Below are positions 16,468-24,853 of a DNA stretch of 34,009 nt, piece after piece. The notes below the pieces were generated by a model, which saw only the letters and a program-made list of their open reading frames with translations, did no database searches and was not told where the DNA came from. The position numbers were made by a program, and so were the translations under genes. The first letter of the stretch is position 1; every line of letters starts with the position of its first letter. The DNA lies in NCBI GenBank assembly GCA_012519985.1, contig JAAYPC010000204.1:1-34009 (forward strand). The letters run 5' to 3'. The DNA comes from Fibrobacter sp. GTDB lineage: Bacteria > Fibrobacterota > Chitinivibrionia > Chitinivibrionales > Chitinispirillaceae.

Positions 16468-17757
16468 ATGGAACGTGTTGTTGTAACAGGTATTGGTGCC
16501 GTAACGCCTTTTGGATTTGGAATAGAACGATTATGGGAATCGGTTCTAAACGGGAAAAATGGTATTACAAAAATTAAGGATTTGAAAATTTGCGGTGAGA
16601 TAGTGGGAATAGCAGGCTGTATGCCTGAATTCGAACGATCCGAAAAAAATGCAAATGCTTTTTTACAGAAATACATTCCTGAAGATGACTGTGTAGCTAA
16701 ATTTTTTATGGCTGTTGAAGAAGCAATAAAAATGTCAGGGTTAAATATTGATGAAATAGGACCCACAGGTTGTATAGGGAGCTTTATTGCTGATCGTGCC
16801 ATGGGACCATCTGCTTACTTATCAGAGTATATTGCTATACTGAAAGACTGCGGAATGGGAGATAATTTTAACAGGAGAATGTTTTGGGATAAATTACAGA
16901 AATATCCTATTGCCAAAGCTACACCGTTTAACGATCGTGATAGTATTAATCATTTTATAAGCAGGGTCTATAATATTACGGGACCACAGCTGAGTATTGG
17001 AACTGCTTGTGCATCCGGGACCAATGCAATAGGTGAAGCCTTATTAAAGATTCGTCAGGGTTCCATAGATTGTGCAATAGCAGGTGGTGCATTCAATTTC
17101 GAACTTACCGGGATGATAGGCTTTACAAGAATTGGAGCTTTGACAACCAATCCCGACCCAGAAACCGCATGCTGTCCTTTTGATCGAAACCGGAGTGGAT
17201 TTGTAATGGGAAGCGGTTGCGGAATTCTGATTCTGGAAAACCTCTCCTATGCAAAGAAAAGAGGTGCAAACATATTATGCGAATTAAAAGGTTACGGTTC
17301 GTTTTCTGATGCATATCGGGCTACCGATCCTGATCCAGATGCGAAGGGAGCCCAGAGGACAATACGTGCATGCCTCGATGATGCCAAAATATTACCAGAG
17401 GGAATAAGCTATGTAAATGCACATGGTACTTCCACTAAAATGAATGATTACACGGAAACTGTCGCTTTGAAACGAGTCTTGGGAGATCATGCATATAAAA
17501 TTCCAGTTTCTTCAACAAAATCTATGATAGGTCATGGGATAATGGCTGCCGGTGCTATTGAGGCTTGTGTAAGTATAAAATCAATTCTTGAAAATGTGGT
17601 TCACAAGACACGAAACTGGCATGAAAGAGATTCTGAACTTGATCTGGATTATGTACCAAATGAAGCACGAAGATGCAAAGTCGATAACGTTCTTAGCAAC
17701 AGTTTCGGTTTTGGTGGTCAGAATGCATCTATACTTTTTTCAAGGTTTACCGGATGA
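16468..17757 (+). CDS. beta-ketoacyl-ACP synthase (KS, catalytically intact)
   Basis: This 429-residue FabF-like enzyme starts MERVVVTGIGAVTPFG. Catalytic residues are complete: Cys181 in GTACASGTN, His319 in VNAHGTSTK, Lys351 and His356 in STKSMIGHG, with the closing SFGFGGQNAS. Compared with the first KS it has about 20 extra residues in the N-terminal half before the active Cys. It follows the chain-length-factor-like gene by 6 bases and precedes the first dehydratase-like gene by 3 bases, so expression is tightly coupled. Two active KS enzymes around one inactive partner may mean one KS starts the chain and the other elongates, or that two KS/CLF pairings exist. Which one pairs cannot be told from sequence alone. 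Confidence 0.93.
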   Translation: MERVVVTGIGAVTPFGFGIERLWESVLNGKNGITKIKDLKICGEIVGIAGCMPEFERSEKNANAFLQKYIPEDDCVAKFFMAVEEAIKMSGLNIDEIGPTGCIGSFIADRAMGPSAYLSEYIAILKDCGMGDNFNRRMFWDKLQKYPIAKATPFNDRDSINHFISRVYNITGPQLSIGTACASGTNAIGEALLKIRQGSIDCAIAGGAFNFELTGMIGFTRIGALTTNPDPETACCPFDRNRSGFVMGSGCGILILENLSYAKKRGANILCELKGYGSFSDAYRATDPDPDAKGAQRTIRACLDDAKILPEGISYVNAHGTSTKMNDYTETVALKRVLGDHAYKIPVSSTKSMIGHGIMAAGAIEACVSIKSILENVVHKTRNWHERDSELDLDYVPNEARRCKVDNVLSNSFGFGGQNASILFSRFTG

Positions 17758-17760
17758 CCT

Positions 17761-18672
17761 ATGATTTCACGGGATTTTATTTCAGAAGTTTCAGAAGAAG
17801 ATATAGTTTATCACAAAAACGGTGAACTTGTCATAAAGGTTAAAATATCACCAGAAACTCACCAGTATCTCAAGCATCATATCATTAACTCCAAACCGGT
17901 AATGCCATTGATGTTTCAATGTGAAATAGGTGTAGAATGCTTGGCTCTGTGTGAACCTGCACTTTTCAACAAAAAGACCGGATGCATTAGAAATTATACT
18001 CCGCTTCGCTTTGCTGTGTTTCCGGAGAACAAAATTACTATAATGAATGTACATCTTAAAAAGATGTATGAAAAACACTGTGTATATGATTGCACTATAA
18101 CAATGGATCAGTTCAATAGCATTGGAAAATTGATCCGAAATAATGTCGCTATAGCTCATTTTAGTATTGATTTAAGCTATGATGATGTAAATTCAAAAGG
18201 CTTCAATTTAACTATTGATAATAAATCAGAAATGTATAATGTGACAAAAGATGAAATCTATTCAATGGCCTCAAACCCATATGGGCCTTTGCTTCGAACC
18301 AGAACCGGAAGATTCTATTGGAATGATTCTACAAAAATTCTTGCAGCAATATCGGATCAGCAGAATTTTATTGCATCCTACTTTTTGCATAAAAATACAC
18401 CTCTAACCATATTACCGGTTAGTGAGTGTACTGCTGCAATCCAACAGGTCTCATTTTACTCAATTTGGAATGGTTATAATTGTACACCGGCTTCTGTAGG
18501 AGAAATATGTTATTATGGTGATTGCGGTTGTTCCAAGGGAGAAATCATAACATTTGTTATACCAAAAAACAGCGAACATACATTATTTAATGCAGTTGTT
18601 TGTACTGTGGATTGTAAACGAATGATTGCAGAATTGAAATCGGTGCAGATTATACGTGGAAAGGAACTTTGA
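17761..18672 (+). CDS. double-hotdog dehydratase-like protein, probably degenerate
   Basis: The 303-residue protein is a paralogue of the next two genes. The N-terminal hotdog keeps His40 in the motif YLKHHIINSKPVMP, which corresponds to the HxxxGxxxxP of PKS-type dehydratases but with Gly replaced by Ser and the final Gly by Leu. The second half has YGPLLRTRTGRF, matching GELFRSLTGNF of its neighbour. Where the paralogues have the catalytic Asp in DxxxQ, it shows T224AAIQ, so the Asp is missing. It may be an inactive partner in a dehydratase complex, or act in another step such as isomerisation. It sits 3 bases from genes on both sides. The fold assignment rests on alignment with the two better-conserved neighbours. 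Confidence 0.7.
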   Translation: MISRDFISEVSEEDIVYHKNGELVIKVKISPETHQYLKHHIINSKPVMPLMFQCEIGVECLALCEPALFNKKTGCIRNYTPLRFAVFPENKITIMNVHLKKMYEKHCVYDCTITMDQFNSIGKLIRNNVAIAHFSIDLSYDDVNSKGFNLTIDNKSEMYNVTKDEIYSMASNPYGPLLRTRTGRFYWNDSTKILAAISDQQNFIASYFLHKNTPLTILPVSECTAAIQQVSFYSIWNGYNCTPASVGEICYYGDCGCSKGEIITFVIPKNSEHTLFNAVVCTVDCKRMIAELKSVQIIRGKEL

Positions 18673-18675
18673 TAA

Positions 18676-19644
18676 ATGCATTTTGATAACCTCTTGTTTT
18701 TGACCACAGGATGTGTCAAAAAAGACAAGGACCAGTGTACATTGGAGTGCGATTTAGGAACCGATCAGTTCGTTTTCATGAAAGATCATTTTTTTGCAGG
18801 AAATTGTTTATTGCCTGGTGCAGTAATGTTGGAGTTGCTTGTTGAGACTTGTTCGGTAATAAATGATAACAGGAATTTTCCGCTTCTGATCGATGAGTTT
18901 GAAATATTCAGAACAATTTCAGTTCCGGTTGGAAAATCTACTAAGATAGAAGTCACTGCGTTCAAAACGGATTCGGGGACGTTCTTTGCTGAGCTCCGTG
19001 CAGATGCGTTAAATGCGGATGGAAAAGTTGTACGGAAATCAAAAATCGTTGCTAATGCAAAAATAAGGTTCGGTATTGGTGATGATAGAAATAATTTTAA
19101 AGATTTAATATTTGATGCTACTGATGGATGTAAATTTTCATTAGGCCAGGACCGCTTCTATCAAACGTTTGTAAAAACACACGGGGAATTGTTCAGAAGT
19201 TTAACTGGAAATTTTTGGCTTTCTGAAGACAGAATGAAGCTTACCTGTGAATTCTCAATCGGCAACAAAGAAAATCACTATCATATCAGTGAGAAAAACT
19301 TATCATTTTTAGTGTCGCCCTTGGGTATTGACAGCATGTTGCAAATGGCAGTTACATGCAGTGTTTTAAATCCAATTTCTGATCAGACCTATTTTTTCAC
19401 GAAGTTGCCAGTTAGAATTGATAATTTAAGCATTATTGAGCCAATTTGCCAGCATGTTGCATATTTTGCAGAGGGTATTATCACCGATAATGCAGAGGAC
19501 ACATTACTGGTGAGAGGCACTATTAGATCTGTGGACACAGGATCATTTATTGCAAAAGCTAATAAAATTACATTGAAAAAAGCTCCTTTCGAAAAAATGA
19601 GTAAAGAAAGCATAGATGCTGCATTGAAAAAAATACAAAAGTAA
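18676..19644 (+). CDS. double-hotdog PKS-type dehydratase
   Basis: This 322-residue protein has two hotdog halves. The first carries DHFFAGNCLLPGAVMLE with His38, the HxxxGxxxxPG signature of PKS/FAS dehydratases. The second carries VSPLGID219SMLQ223, the DxxxQ motif that supplies the catalytic Asp. Both catalytic residues are thus present. It would dehydrate the beta-hydroxyacyl-ACP made by the ketoreductase (22217-22951) to the enoyl form. Since no enoyl reductase is encoded nearby, the double bond should persist. The ribosome site AAAGGA precedes the ATG. The paralogue at 19664-20692 shares the FMKDH, SLTG and SPLG(I/Y)DS blocks. A discrete single-domain dehydratase of this PKS-like type is less common than one embedded in a megasynthase. 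Confidence 0.85.
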   Translation: MHFDNLLFLTTGCVKKDKDQCTLECDLGTDQFVFMKDHFFAGNCLLPGAVMLELLVETCSVINDNRNFPLLIDEFEIFRTISVPVGKSTKIEVTAFKTDSGTFFAELRADALNADGKVVRKSKIVANAKIRFGIGDDRNNFKDLIFDATDGCKFSLGQDRFYQTFVKTHGELFRSLTGNFWLSEDRMKLTCEFSIGNKENHYHISEKNLSFLVSPLGIDSMLQMAVTCSVLNPISDQTYFFTKLPVRIDNLSIIEPICQHVAYFAEGIITDNAEDTLLVRGTIRSVDTGSFIAKANKITLKKAPFEKMSKESIDAALKKIQK

Positions 19645-19663
19645 AATTGATCGGAAAGCAGTT

Positions 19664-20692
19664 ATGCAAGCAACAATAATTAAAAAAGATTGTAAAAGGA
19701 TAAATTTACCACTTTTATCTTTTGCCCAGACGATGGACTTACAATGTAATATTCCTTTTGTGAATATATGCTTCAATACTGGTCAATTTCCATTTATGAA
19801 AGATCATATATTTGGATCAGAATGCTTTATTCCTGCAACAGTTATTATGGAACTTTTTGCTGAAACTGCGGTTTGGTTTGTGGAGTGGGCTTTCAATGAA
19901 AGGAATCTTCTGGTATCAAACCTAAAAAATTTATTTATAAAACGTGCTCTGGCTGTTCAACCAGGAAAAATTATTGATACACGTATCGAGATATTATTTG
20001 TGAAAAATGTAGATGGTCAGTATGAACTCGAAATTCAAATTACAAGTCCCAGGATATCAGCTACGAATTCAAAAATACTGGGGCGCAGGCTTAATGCAAC
20101 CTGTACAGTGATCGTTTCCAGTCAGTATACAATTGGACGAGATTCATTTGTTCCTGAAGGGTTAGACAATCATATTAAATTTGAATCTGAATCATATTAC
20201 AAGTACTATTATCCTTCTCACGGTCATCTTTTTCAAAGTCTGACAGGTAAATTTAGCTTTGATTCATCATGCCGGTTTTTGATAGGAGAATATGACTGTC
20301 AAAACAAACAGCAGTCCTTTGTTTTAGGTGTGAAAAATTCATTTCATCTATCTCCGCTTGGCTATGACTCATGTCTGCAATATGCTGTTTATCTGTCACG
20401 AATATCGCACCTTTTTGGGAGATTGCCAATAGGTGGAGAAGAGATTTGCATTCATAGTAGACATCCAGAATCCGGAAAATGTACTGTTATAGTGGAAAGA
20501 ACGTATATTGATGATCAAATTATGGAATGTAACTTCTATTCTTATACAAATGATGGAAAGCCAATTGTCAGTGCAAGATCTTTTCAGGTTAAACGGGCAT
20601 TTTTCCATAAATATGAAAGAGATGAATTCGATCAACCGCTTCAGAGGAACCGTGTTGAAAGAAACACCTGGTTTTTATCAAGTGAAGGTTAA
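19664..20692 (+). CDS. double-hotdog PKS-type dehydratase (second active paralogue)
   Basis: This 342-residue protein is closely related to its neighbour. FMKDHIFGSECFIP has the catalytic His48 (Gly is retained at the motif position, and the terminal Gly after Pro57 is Ala). LSPLGYD235SCLQ239 has the catalytic Asp and Gln. SHGHLFQSLTGKF repeats the block seen in the two upstream genes. The first 30 residues are an extension not seen in the neighbour. Having two apparently active dehydratases plus one degenerate copy recalls the paired DH domains of PUFA synthases, where they differ in chain-length or in cis/trans outcome. A similar division of labour here is inference. The gene starts 19 bases after the preceding stop with ribosome site GGAAAG. 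Confidence 0.85.
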   Translation: MQATIIKKDCKRINLPLLSFAQTMDLQCNIPFVNICFNTGQFPFMKDHIFGSECFIPATVIMELFAETAVWFVEWAFNERNLLVSNLKNLFIKRALAVQPGKIIDTRIEILFVKNVDGQYELEIQITSPRISATNSKILGRRLNATCTVIVSSQYTIGRDSFVPEGLDNHIKFESESYYKYYYPSHGHLFQSLTGKFSFDSSCRFLIGEYDCQNKQQSFVLGVKNSFHLSPLGYDSCLQYAVYLSRISHLFGRLPIGGEEICIHSRHPESGKCTVIVERTYIDDQIMECNFYSYTNDGKPIVSARSFQVKRAFFHKYERDEFDQPLQRNRVERNTWFLSSEG

Positions 20693-20694
20693 TA

Positions 20695-21582
20695 ATGAAT
20701 GTTATTGATGCAAATGAAACAGTAATTCAAAATAAAGTTCTCGAGAGAGAAAAATTTCTGATTAATTACTGGATTACCGGAAATCAGAATTCAAATGTAA
20801 CTACAGTGTTTCTAAACGGATTGTTTCATGGAAAAGATGCATGGGTAAAGCAAATACGTGATTTGGATATTTCATCTTTTTCACGTTTATTGTTTATTGA
20901 TTACAGAGACTGCGGGTTATCACAATCATACGATCCTGAAAATGTAATTCAGTACAATTTTGATGATATTGTAAACGATATTGGTGCAGTTCTGAAGTAT
21001 GAAGAAATATATAATGCATTGATAGTCGGTTATTCTATTGGTGGACAGTTTGCAATACGGCTTTGTTCTCAATTTCCTGATCGTGTATCATCAATGGTTC
21101 TTCTAAATACTTCATTGGAAATAACTGGTCATGCTTTTACTCTCATAGATATGTTTAAAACTATGCTGATGAGTTCGTGTGATACTTTTGCCGTTTACAC
21201 AGCAATATATCCATGGTTTTTTTCTTCTAAATATTTGACAAAACTTCGCGATCTGAAAAGCAGTATTCTGCAATCATACGTTGATTACAATAAAAACAGC
21301 AAGGCTCTTTTACGGTTTTTGAACGCATTACAAAATAAACCGAATATTATAAAAGATGCAAAAGAAATATCTATTGATGTTACAATTGTGAGCAGTGAGT
21401 TGGATTATATATTTAATCCGGAAACTCAAAAAAAGTTGTCAGAAGAGATAAAAGATTCTAAATTGATTTTATTACCAGGTTGTGGCCACAGCTCATTTAT
21501 TGAGCAGCATAAAATTGTTGGAAAAATTATTAATAAACTCATAATGAAAAGAAGAGAGAAACAATGGAAAATGTCTTGGTGA
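20695..21582 (+). CDS. alpha/beta hydrolase, possible thioesterase
   Basis: This 295-residue protein has the alpha/beta-hydrolase fold with a complete triad: Ser114 in the nucleophile elbow VGYSIGGQ, Asp237 in SSELDYIF and His265 in GCGHSSF. FLNGLFHGKDAW near residue 40 corresponds to the oxyanion-hole loop. No signal peptide, so it is cytoplasmic. In a PKS/FAS operon such an enzyme usually hydrolyses the acyl-ACP thioester or edits stalled chains. Because the operon also encodes a reductive release domain (30946-33843), an editing role is as likely as product release. It overlaps the following gene by 19 bases and starts 2 bases after the dehydratase stop. Substrate not determinable from sequence. 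Confidence 0.85.
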   Translation: MNVIDANETVIQNKVLEREKFLINYWITGNQNSNVTTVFLNGLFHGKDAWVKQIRDLDISSFSRLLFIDYRDCGLSQSYDPENVIQYNFDDIVNDIGAVLKYEEIYNALIVGYSIGGQFAIRLCSQFPDRVSSMVLLNTSLEITGHAFTLIDMFKTMLMSSCDTFAVYTAIYPWFFSSKYLTKLRDLKSSILQSYVDYNKNSKALLRFLNALQNKPNIIKDAKEISIDVTIVSSELDYIFNPETQKKLSEEIKDSKLILLPGCGHSSFIEQHKIVGKIINKLIMKRREKQWKMSW

Positions 21583-22139
21583 TCGAAATATATAATGATA
21601 AAAATGAAAGTGCAGAAATTGTAAAAAACATATCTCCAATTGAATTCTCATTGTCAAAATGGTTACAGGAAAAAAACATTGACACAACGGATAGCTGCAT
21701 TCCTGAAGAAGTAAGCGATAGTTTAATTGAAGTTTTTTCCGGTTTTATGCCTCGGAGTTCGGTATTGAGTGTAGTCTATTTATCCAAACAGGTTGATACC
21801 TTTGTTTTGAAAAAATTGTTAAATAGTGTTTTTATTTCACTTAAAGCTTTATATAGGCCAATAATGAGGCAAAAAGGAGCATCAATTCTACTGCTTTGCA
21901 ATATACCTGTTATTTTTGATGGCCTGTTAGAGCTTATTGATGGAATAGAGGCTCTTGTAAAGGTTTCTGCTCTGGAGCTTGCCAGGAAAAAGGTATCGGT
22001 AAACTTTTTAGTCACTTCCAATAGTATGGATGATGAAAAAATGAATGATGTACTTGAATACCTGTTACGACCAGGATGTTATCTGACCGGTCAGCGGATT
22101 AATGGAATAGAAGAAAAAATGCTGTCAGTAAAAATATGA
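21564..22139 (+). CDS. degenerate SDR / ketoreductase-like protein
   Basis: The 191-residue protein lacks the TGxxxGxG nucleotide-binding start of short-chain dehydrogenases, yet the second half follows the SDR pattern. It runs IMRQKGASILLLCNI, then EALVKVSALELARKKVSVNFL (the helix after the active-site Tyr and the following strand), then DVLEYLLRPGCYLTGQRINGI (the usual tail before the C-terminal VDGG). Counting back from ALELARKKVSVN, the catalytic Tyr and Lys positions are Leu and Ile. It is therefore probably an inactive SDR relative, perhaps a structural partner of the active ketoreductase that follows. It overlaps the hydrolase gene by 19 bases. The assignment is by eye and could be wrong. 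Confidence 0.5.
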   Translation: MENVLVIEIYNDKNESAEIVKNISPIEFSLSKWLQEKNIDTTDSCIPEEVSDSLIEVFSGFMPRSSVLSVVYLSKQVDTFVLKKLLNSVFISLKALYRPIMRQKGASILLLCNIPVIFDGLLELIDGIEALVKVSALELARKKVSVNFLVTSNSMDDEKMNDVLEYLLRPGCYLTGQRINGIEEKMLSVKI

Positions 22140-22216
22140 AATGATTATTAATTTAAAATAAAAAATCACGAAAAGTAAAATAAGGTTAATATGAAAATCG
22201 GATAAAAAGGGAAGAA

Positions 22217-22951
22217 ATGCGTAAGATAATTGTGACAGGAGCTGCACGGGGAATTGGATATGCGGCTGCAATGGCATTTATTAAAAAAGGCAGCTTTGTC
22301 TTTTTTAACTGTAGGAAAGTTTCACCTGAACTTGAAAAAATGTGCAATGAACTGAACAGCAAAGCAAAATGTAGTGAAACGGCTGTTTTTGATATTACTC
22401 GTGAAGATGAAGTAACTTCATTTGTAAAAACTCTTGAAAACGGTACTATAGATGTTCTGGTATTGAATGCCGGAATAATAAGAGATAATCTTTTGCCTTC
22501 AGTGAGTAACTCAGATTGGGTTTCCGTAATGAATACCAATTTTTGGAGCAATGTAAATTTTTATAAAAGTCTGTATGAAAATCATAAATTATCTGAAAAT
22601 TGCAAGATTATTTCTTTAGGAAGTATCTCTGGTGTGCGTCCCAGGGAAGGGCAGGGGCCATATGCTGTTTCAAAGTCTATGTTGATTTCATGGACAAGGA
22701 ATATGGCTGCAAAGAACGGCTCTGATATATTTTATTGCGTATCTCCTGGGCCTGTAGCAACCGATTTAATAAAAACAGCACCATGGTATAATCGTCCTGA
22801 AGCATTTGAAAGAATTCCGCAAAGAAGATTTGCTGATCCGGATGAGATCGCAGAATTAATAACCATGCTTGCTACGGAAAATTTACCAATAGCATCAGGA
22901 AGCAATATAGTTATAGATGGTGGAATTACATTAACGACAAAAGGGTCGTAA
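22217..22951 (+). CDS. 3-ketoacyl-ACP reductase (SDR, FabG-like)
   Basis: This 244-residue classical SDR has TGAARGIG (residues 7-14) for the cofactor, NAG at 84-86, Ser136 in LGSISG, and Tyr149/Lys153 in YAVSK. PGPVATD and the VIDGG end are typical of FabG. The length equals that of FabG. It reduces the beta-ketoacyl-ACP made by the KS enzymes to the beta-hydroxy form for the dehydratases, probably with NADPH. It follows a 77-base AT-rich gap and has the ribosome site GGGAAG. It is the only intact reductase for the elongation cycle in the operon, and no enoyl reductase is present. Confidence 0.92.
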   Translation: MRKIIVTGAARGIGYAAAMAFIKKGSFVFFNCRKVSPELEKMCNELNSKAKCSETAVFDITREDEVTSFVKTLENGTIDVLVLNAGIIRDNLLPSVSNSDWVSVMNTNFWSNVNFYKSLYENHKLSENCKIISLGSISGVRPREGQGPYAVSKSMLISWTRNMAAKNGSDIFYCVSPGPVATDLIKTAPWYNRPEAFERIPQRRFADPDEIAELITMLATENLPIASGSNIVIDGGITLTTKGS

Positions 22952-22954
22952 AAT

Positions 22955-24169
22955 ATGATAAAACCCGCAATGCTGTTTTTAGCAATTGTCTTTTTGTCTA
23001 TAAGGTATGCATATACAAACGAAAACAAGTCGATGGTTATTTCAAGAATAAAGATTAATGGTATAAGCACTGACCAACATGAATTTATCACTTCACAGTT
23101 ACCGGTGAGAACCGGGGACACAATAGAATTGACTGCGCTGAATAAAAAATTAGAGAAACATACAAGGCAGTTAAAATATCGTACCGATCTTTATAATGCT
23201 TATGGTGCAATGGTTATACCACCAAGAGATGGATCTGAGGATTCCTCTTCAAGAAAGATTCTTGTAAATGTACAGCCGCGGACAATAAATACCTGGGATG
23301 GAGGAAGTGCTTTCGGTTTTATGGGTAATACCAACCGTACCGGACGGGGCGATCAATGGGGAATATATGCTGGATATAATAAGATCGGTGGTAATATTGA
23401 TAGGTATTTCGGAAAACAGATCTATTTAGGGGGAGCTGCTCTATATCTTTTTTCAATGAATGACCTTAATATCGAGACATATTTATCGCATTTGACCGTT
23501 TTTCTTACCGGAAGAGTAGAACATTCTCCTATACTATCATCACTGATTGCAGTAGGTTTATGGGAACAGCGCCTTGCAAAAAAAGGCGATTGGTTTGGTA
23601 AACACAAAGATAACTATTTAATGTTTGAATATAATATCCATATCAGGCTGGAATCTCTGATTGAAATGGGGACATTTGGTGCAACAATTCGACCAACAGT
23701 TTGGAGTGCGTTTCTCATTAATAAAAATTTAAAACCGGAATTTGGAGCAGACATTGAGATCTGGGGGCATTCCCGTCAATATGCCATATTTGAAACTCAT
23801 GCTTATATGTGTGCATTAGCAAGTTCGATGCAGATAGATGAAATTATTAAACGTCCTGAAGGGTTTAATTATCTGAAAACAATTGATAATATGCAAGCTA
23901 TCAATTATTATGCAGAGTTTAATATTCAGGAGAGGGCTATTTCCTTTTCACGACAGTTAGGATTTACAAAGATGACCGCATCTGTTGGTCCTTTTGTTGA
24001 AGTGTCTTTTCATGACAAGTTGAAAAGAATTATCAATGATGGTTTGACATGGGGACCCGGATTATTTCTTTCTTTTTCACCACCAGTTGGTGTTGATTTA
24101 CAATTTCTTGTAGGATTTGACAGGGAAAAGTGTCTGGGGTTTTCAATAATGTCCAGGACAACCTTCTAA
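22955..24169 (+). CDS. small Omp85-like outer-membrane protein with one POTRA-like domain
   Basis: The 404-residue protein starts with a signal peptide (about residues 1-20). Residues about 27-110 look like a single POTRA domain: ISRIKINGISTDQHEFI, then PVRTGDTIELTALNK, ending in KILVNVQPR. The remaining roughly 290 residues are amphipathic strands with periodic Gly and aromatic residues and end in Phe, as in a 16-strand Omp85 barrel. Canonical BamA has five POTRA domains and TamA three, so this is a reduced form. It begins 3 bases after the ketoreductase stop. Placement between biosynthesis and transport genes suggests it helps move or insert the lipid product, or assembles the other barrel of the operon. 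The family assignment is by pattern and moderate. Confidence 0.62.
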   Translation: MIKPAMLFLAIVFLSIRYAYTNENKSMVISRIKINGISTDQHEFITSQLPVRTGDTIELTALNKKLEKHTRQLKYRTDLYNAYGAMVIPPRDGSEDSSSRKILVNVQPRTINTWDGGSAFGFMGNTNRTGRGDQWGIYAGYNKIGGNIDRYFGKQIYLGGAALYLFSMNDLNIETYLSHLTVFLTGRVEHSPILSSLIAVGLWEQRLAKKGDWFGKHKDNYLMFEYNIHIRLESLIEMGTFGATIRPTVWSAFLINKNLKPEFGADIEIWGHSRQYAIFETHAYMCALASSMQIDEIIKRPEGFNYLKTIDNMQAINYYAEFNIQERAISFSRQLGFTKMTASVGPFVEVSFHDKLKRIINDGLTWGPGLFLSFSPPVGVDLQFLVGFDREKCLGFSIMSRTTF

Positions 24170-24184
24170 AAAGAGGAAAGATTT

Positions 24185-24853
24185 ATGAGTATCAGGTTAT
24201 TTATATTAAAAATATTGTTTCCAATGATTGTGTATGGAGCTGTGGAGTCCGATATTAATGGAATAATATCAAACATTTCCGAATTATCCATTGATTCTAT
24301 TAAAATAAATGCCTTAAATATGAACGGGCTTGAACGTGGTATTGCAGAAATATTTCTTGCTGCATCAGATAAATCCCCAAGTATTCATACCCAAAGAGCT
24401 TACGATACATTAATGAGTTACTGTGTGGATACCAACAGTGCTCTTCAGCTGGCTCTGAAGGGAACTGCTGCTTCATTGATGGCTCGTGATGTCAATGATG
24501 ATATAAAAGCTACAAAGTATGTTGGTGCTGCACTCAAGGATTTGGACCGGGCTGTTGCGCTTGATAAAACTAATCATATTGTTAGAATCTACAGGATCAA
24601 TGCACTAGTTGAAGTTCCAGAAATATTTAAAGTAAATAAAAGAATAAAAGACGACTATGAAGTTTTAAAAAAGTATTGTGCAAAATCTGGTAAGGAGGAC
24701 TGGGCTGCAATTTTGGCTATGGCTGCTGCAGAGTATCGTTTTGGGAAATTAGCCGATGCCGTGAAAAAATGGGAATTGATTTTAAAAAAAGTGGATAAAA
24801 TGACTTCTGACAGAAATACAGCAAAAAAAATGATGGATATGGTTTATGAGTGA
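24185..24853 (+). CDS. exported TPR-like protein (family member 1 of 3)
   Basis: The 222-residue protein has an N-terminal hydrophobic signal (about residues 4-18) and helical repeats after it. The block RIYRINALVEVPEIFK (around residues 138-153) is found in similar form in 25529-26068 (RMYYAMTLASLPDVFK) and in the C-terminal part of 29739-30851 (RLIRASYYLELPSLFK), marking a small paralogous family. It overlaps the ABC ATPase gene by 8 bases. Ribosome site GAGGAAAG. It likely sits in the periplasm and may scaffold or regulate the transporter; this is inference from position. No known family name is recognised. Confidence 0.7.
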   Translation: MSIRLFILKILFPMIVYGAVESDINGIISNISELSIDSIKINALNMNGLERGIAEIFLAASDKSPSIHTQRAYDTLMSYCVDTNSALQLALKGTAASLMARDVNDDIKATKYVGAALKDLDRAVALDKTNHIVRIYRINALVEVPEIFKVNKRIKDDYEVLKKYCAKSGKEDWAAILAMAAAEYRFGKLADAVKKWELILKKVDKMTSDRNTAKKMMDMVYE

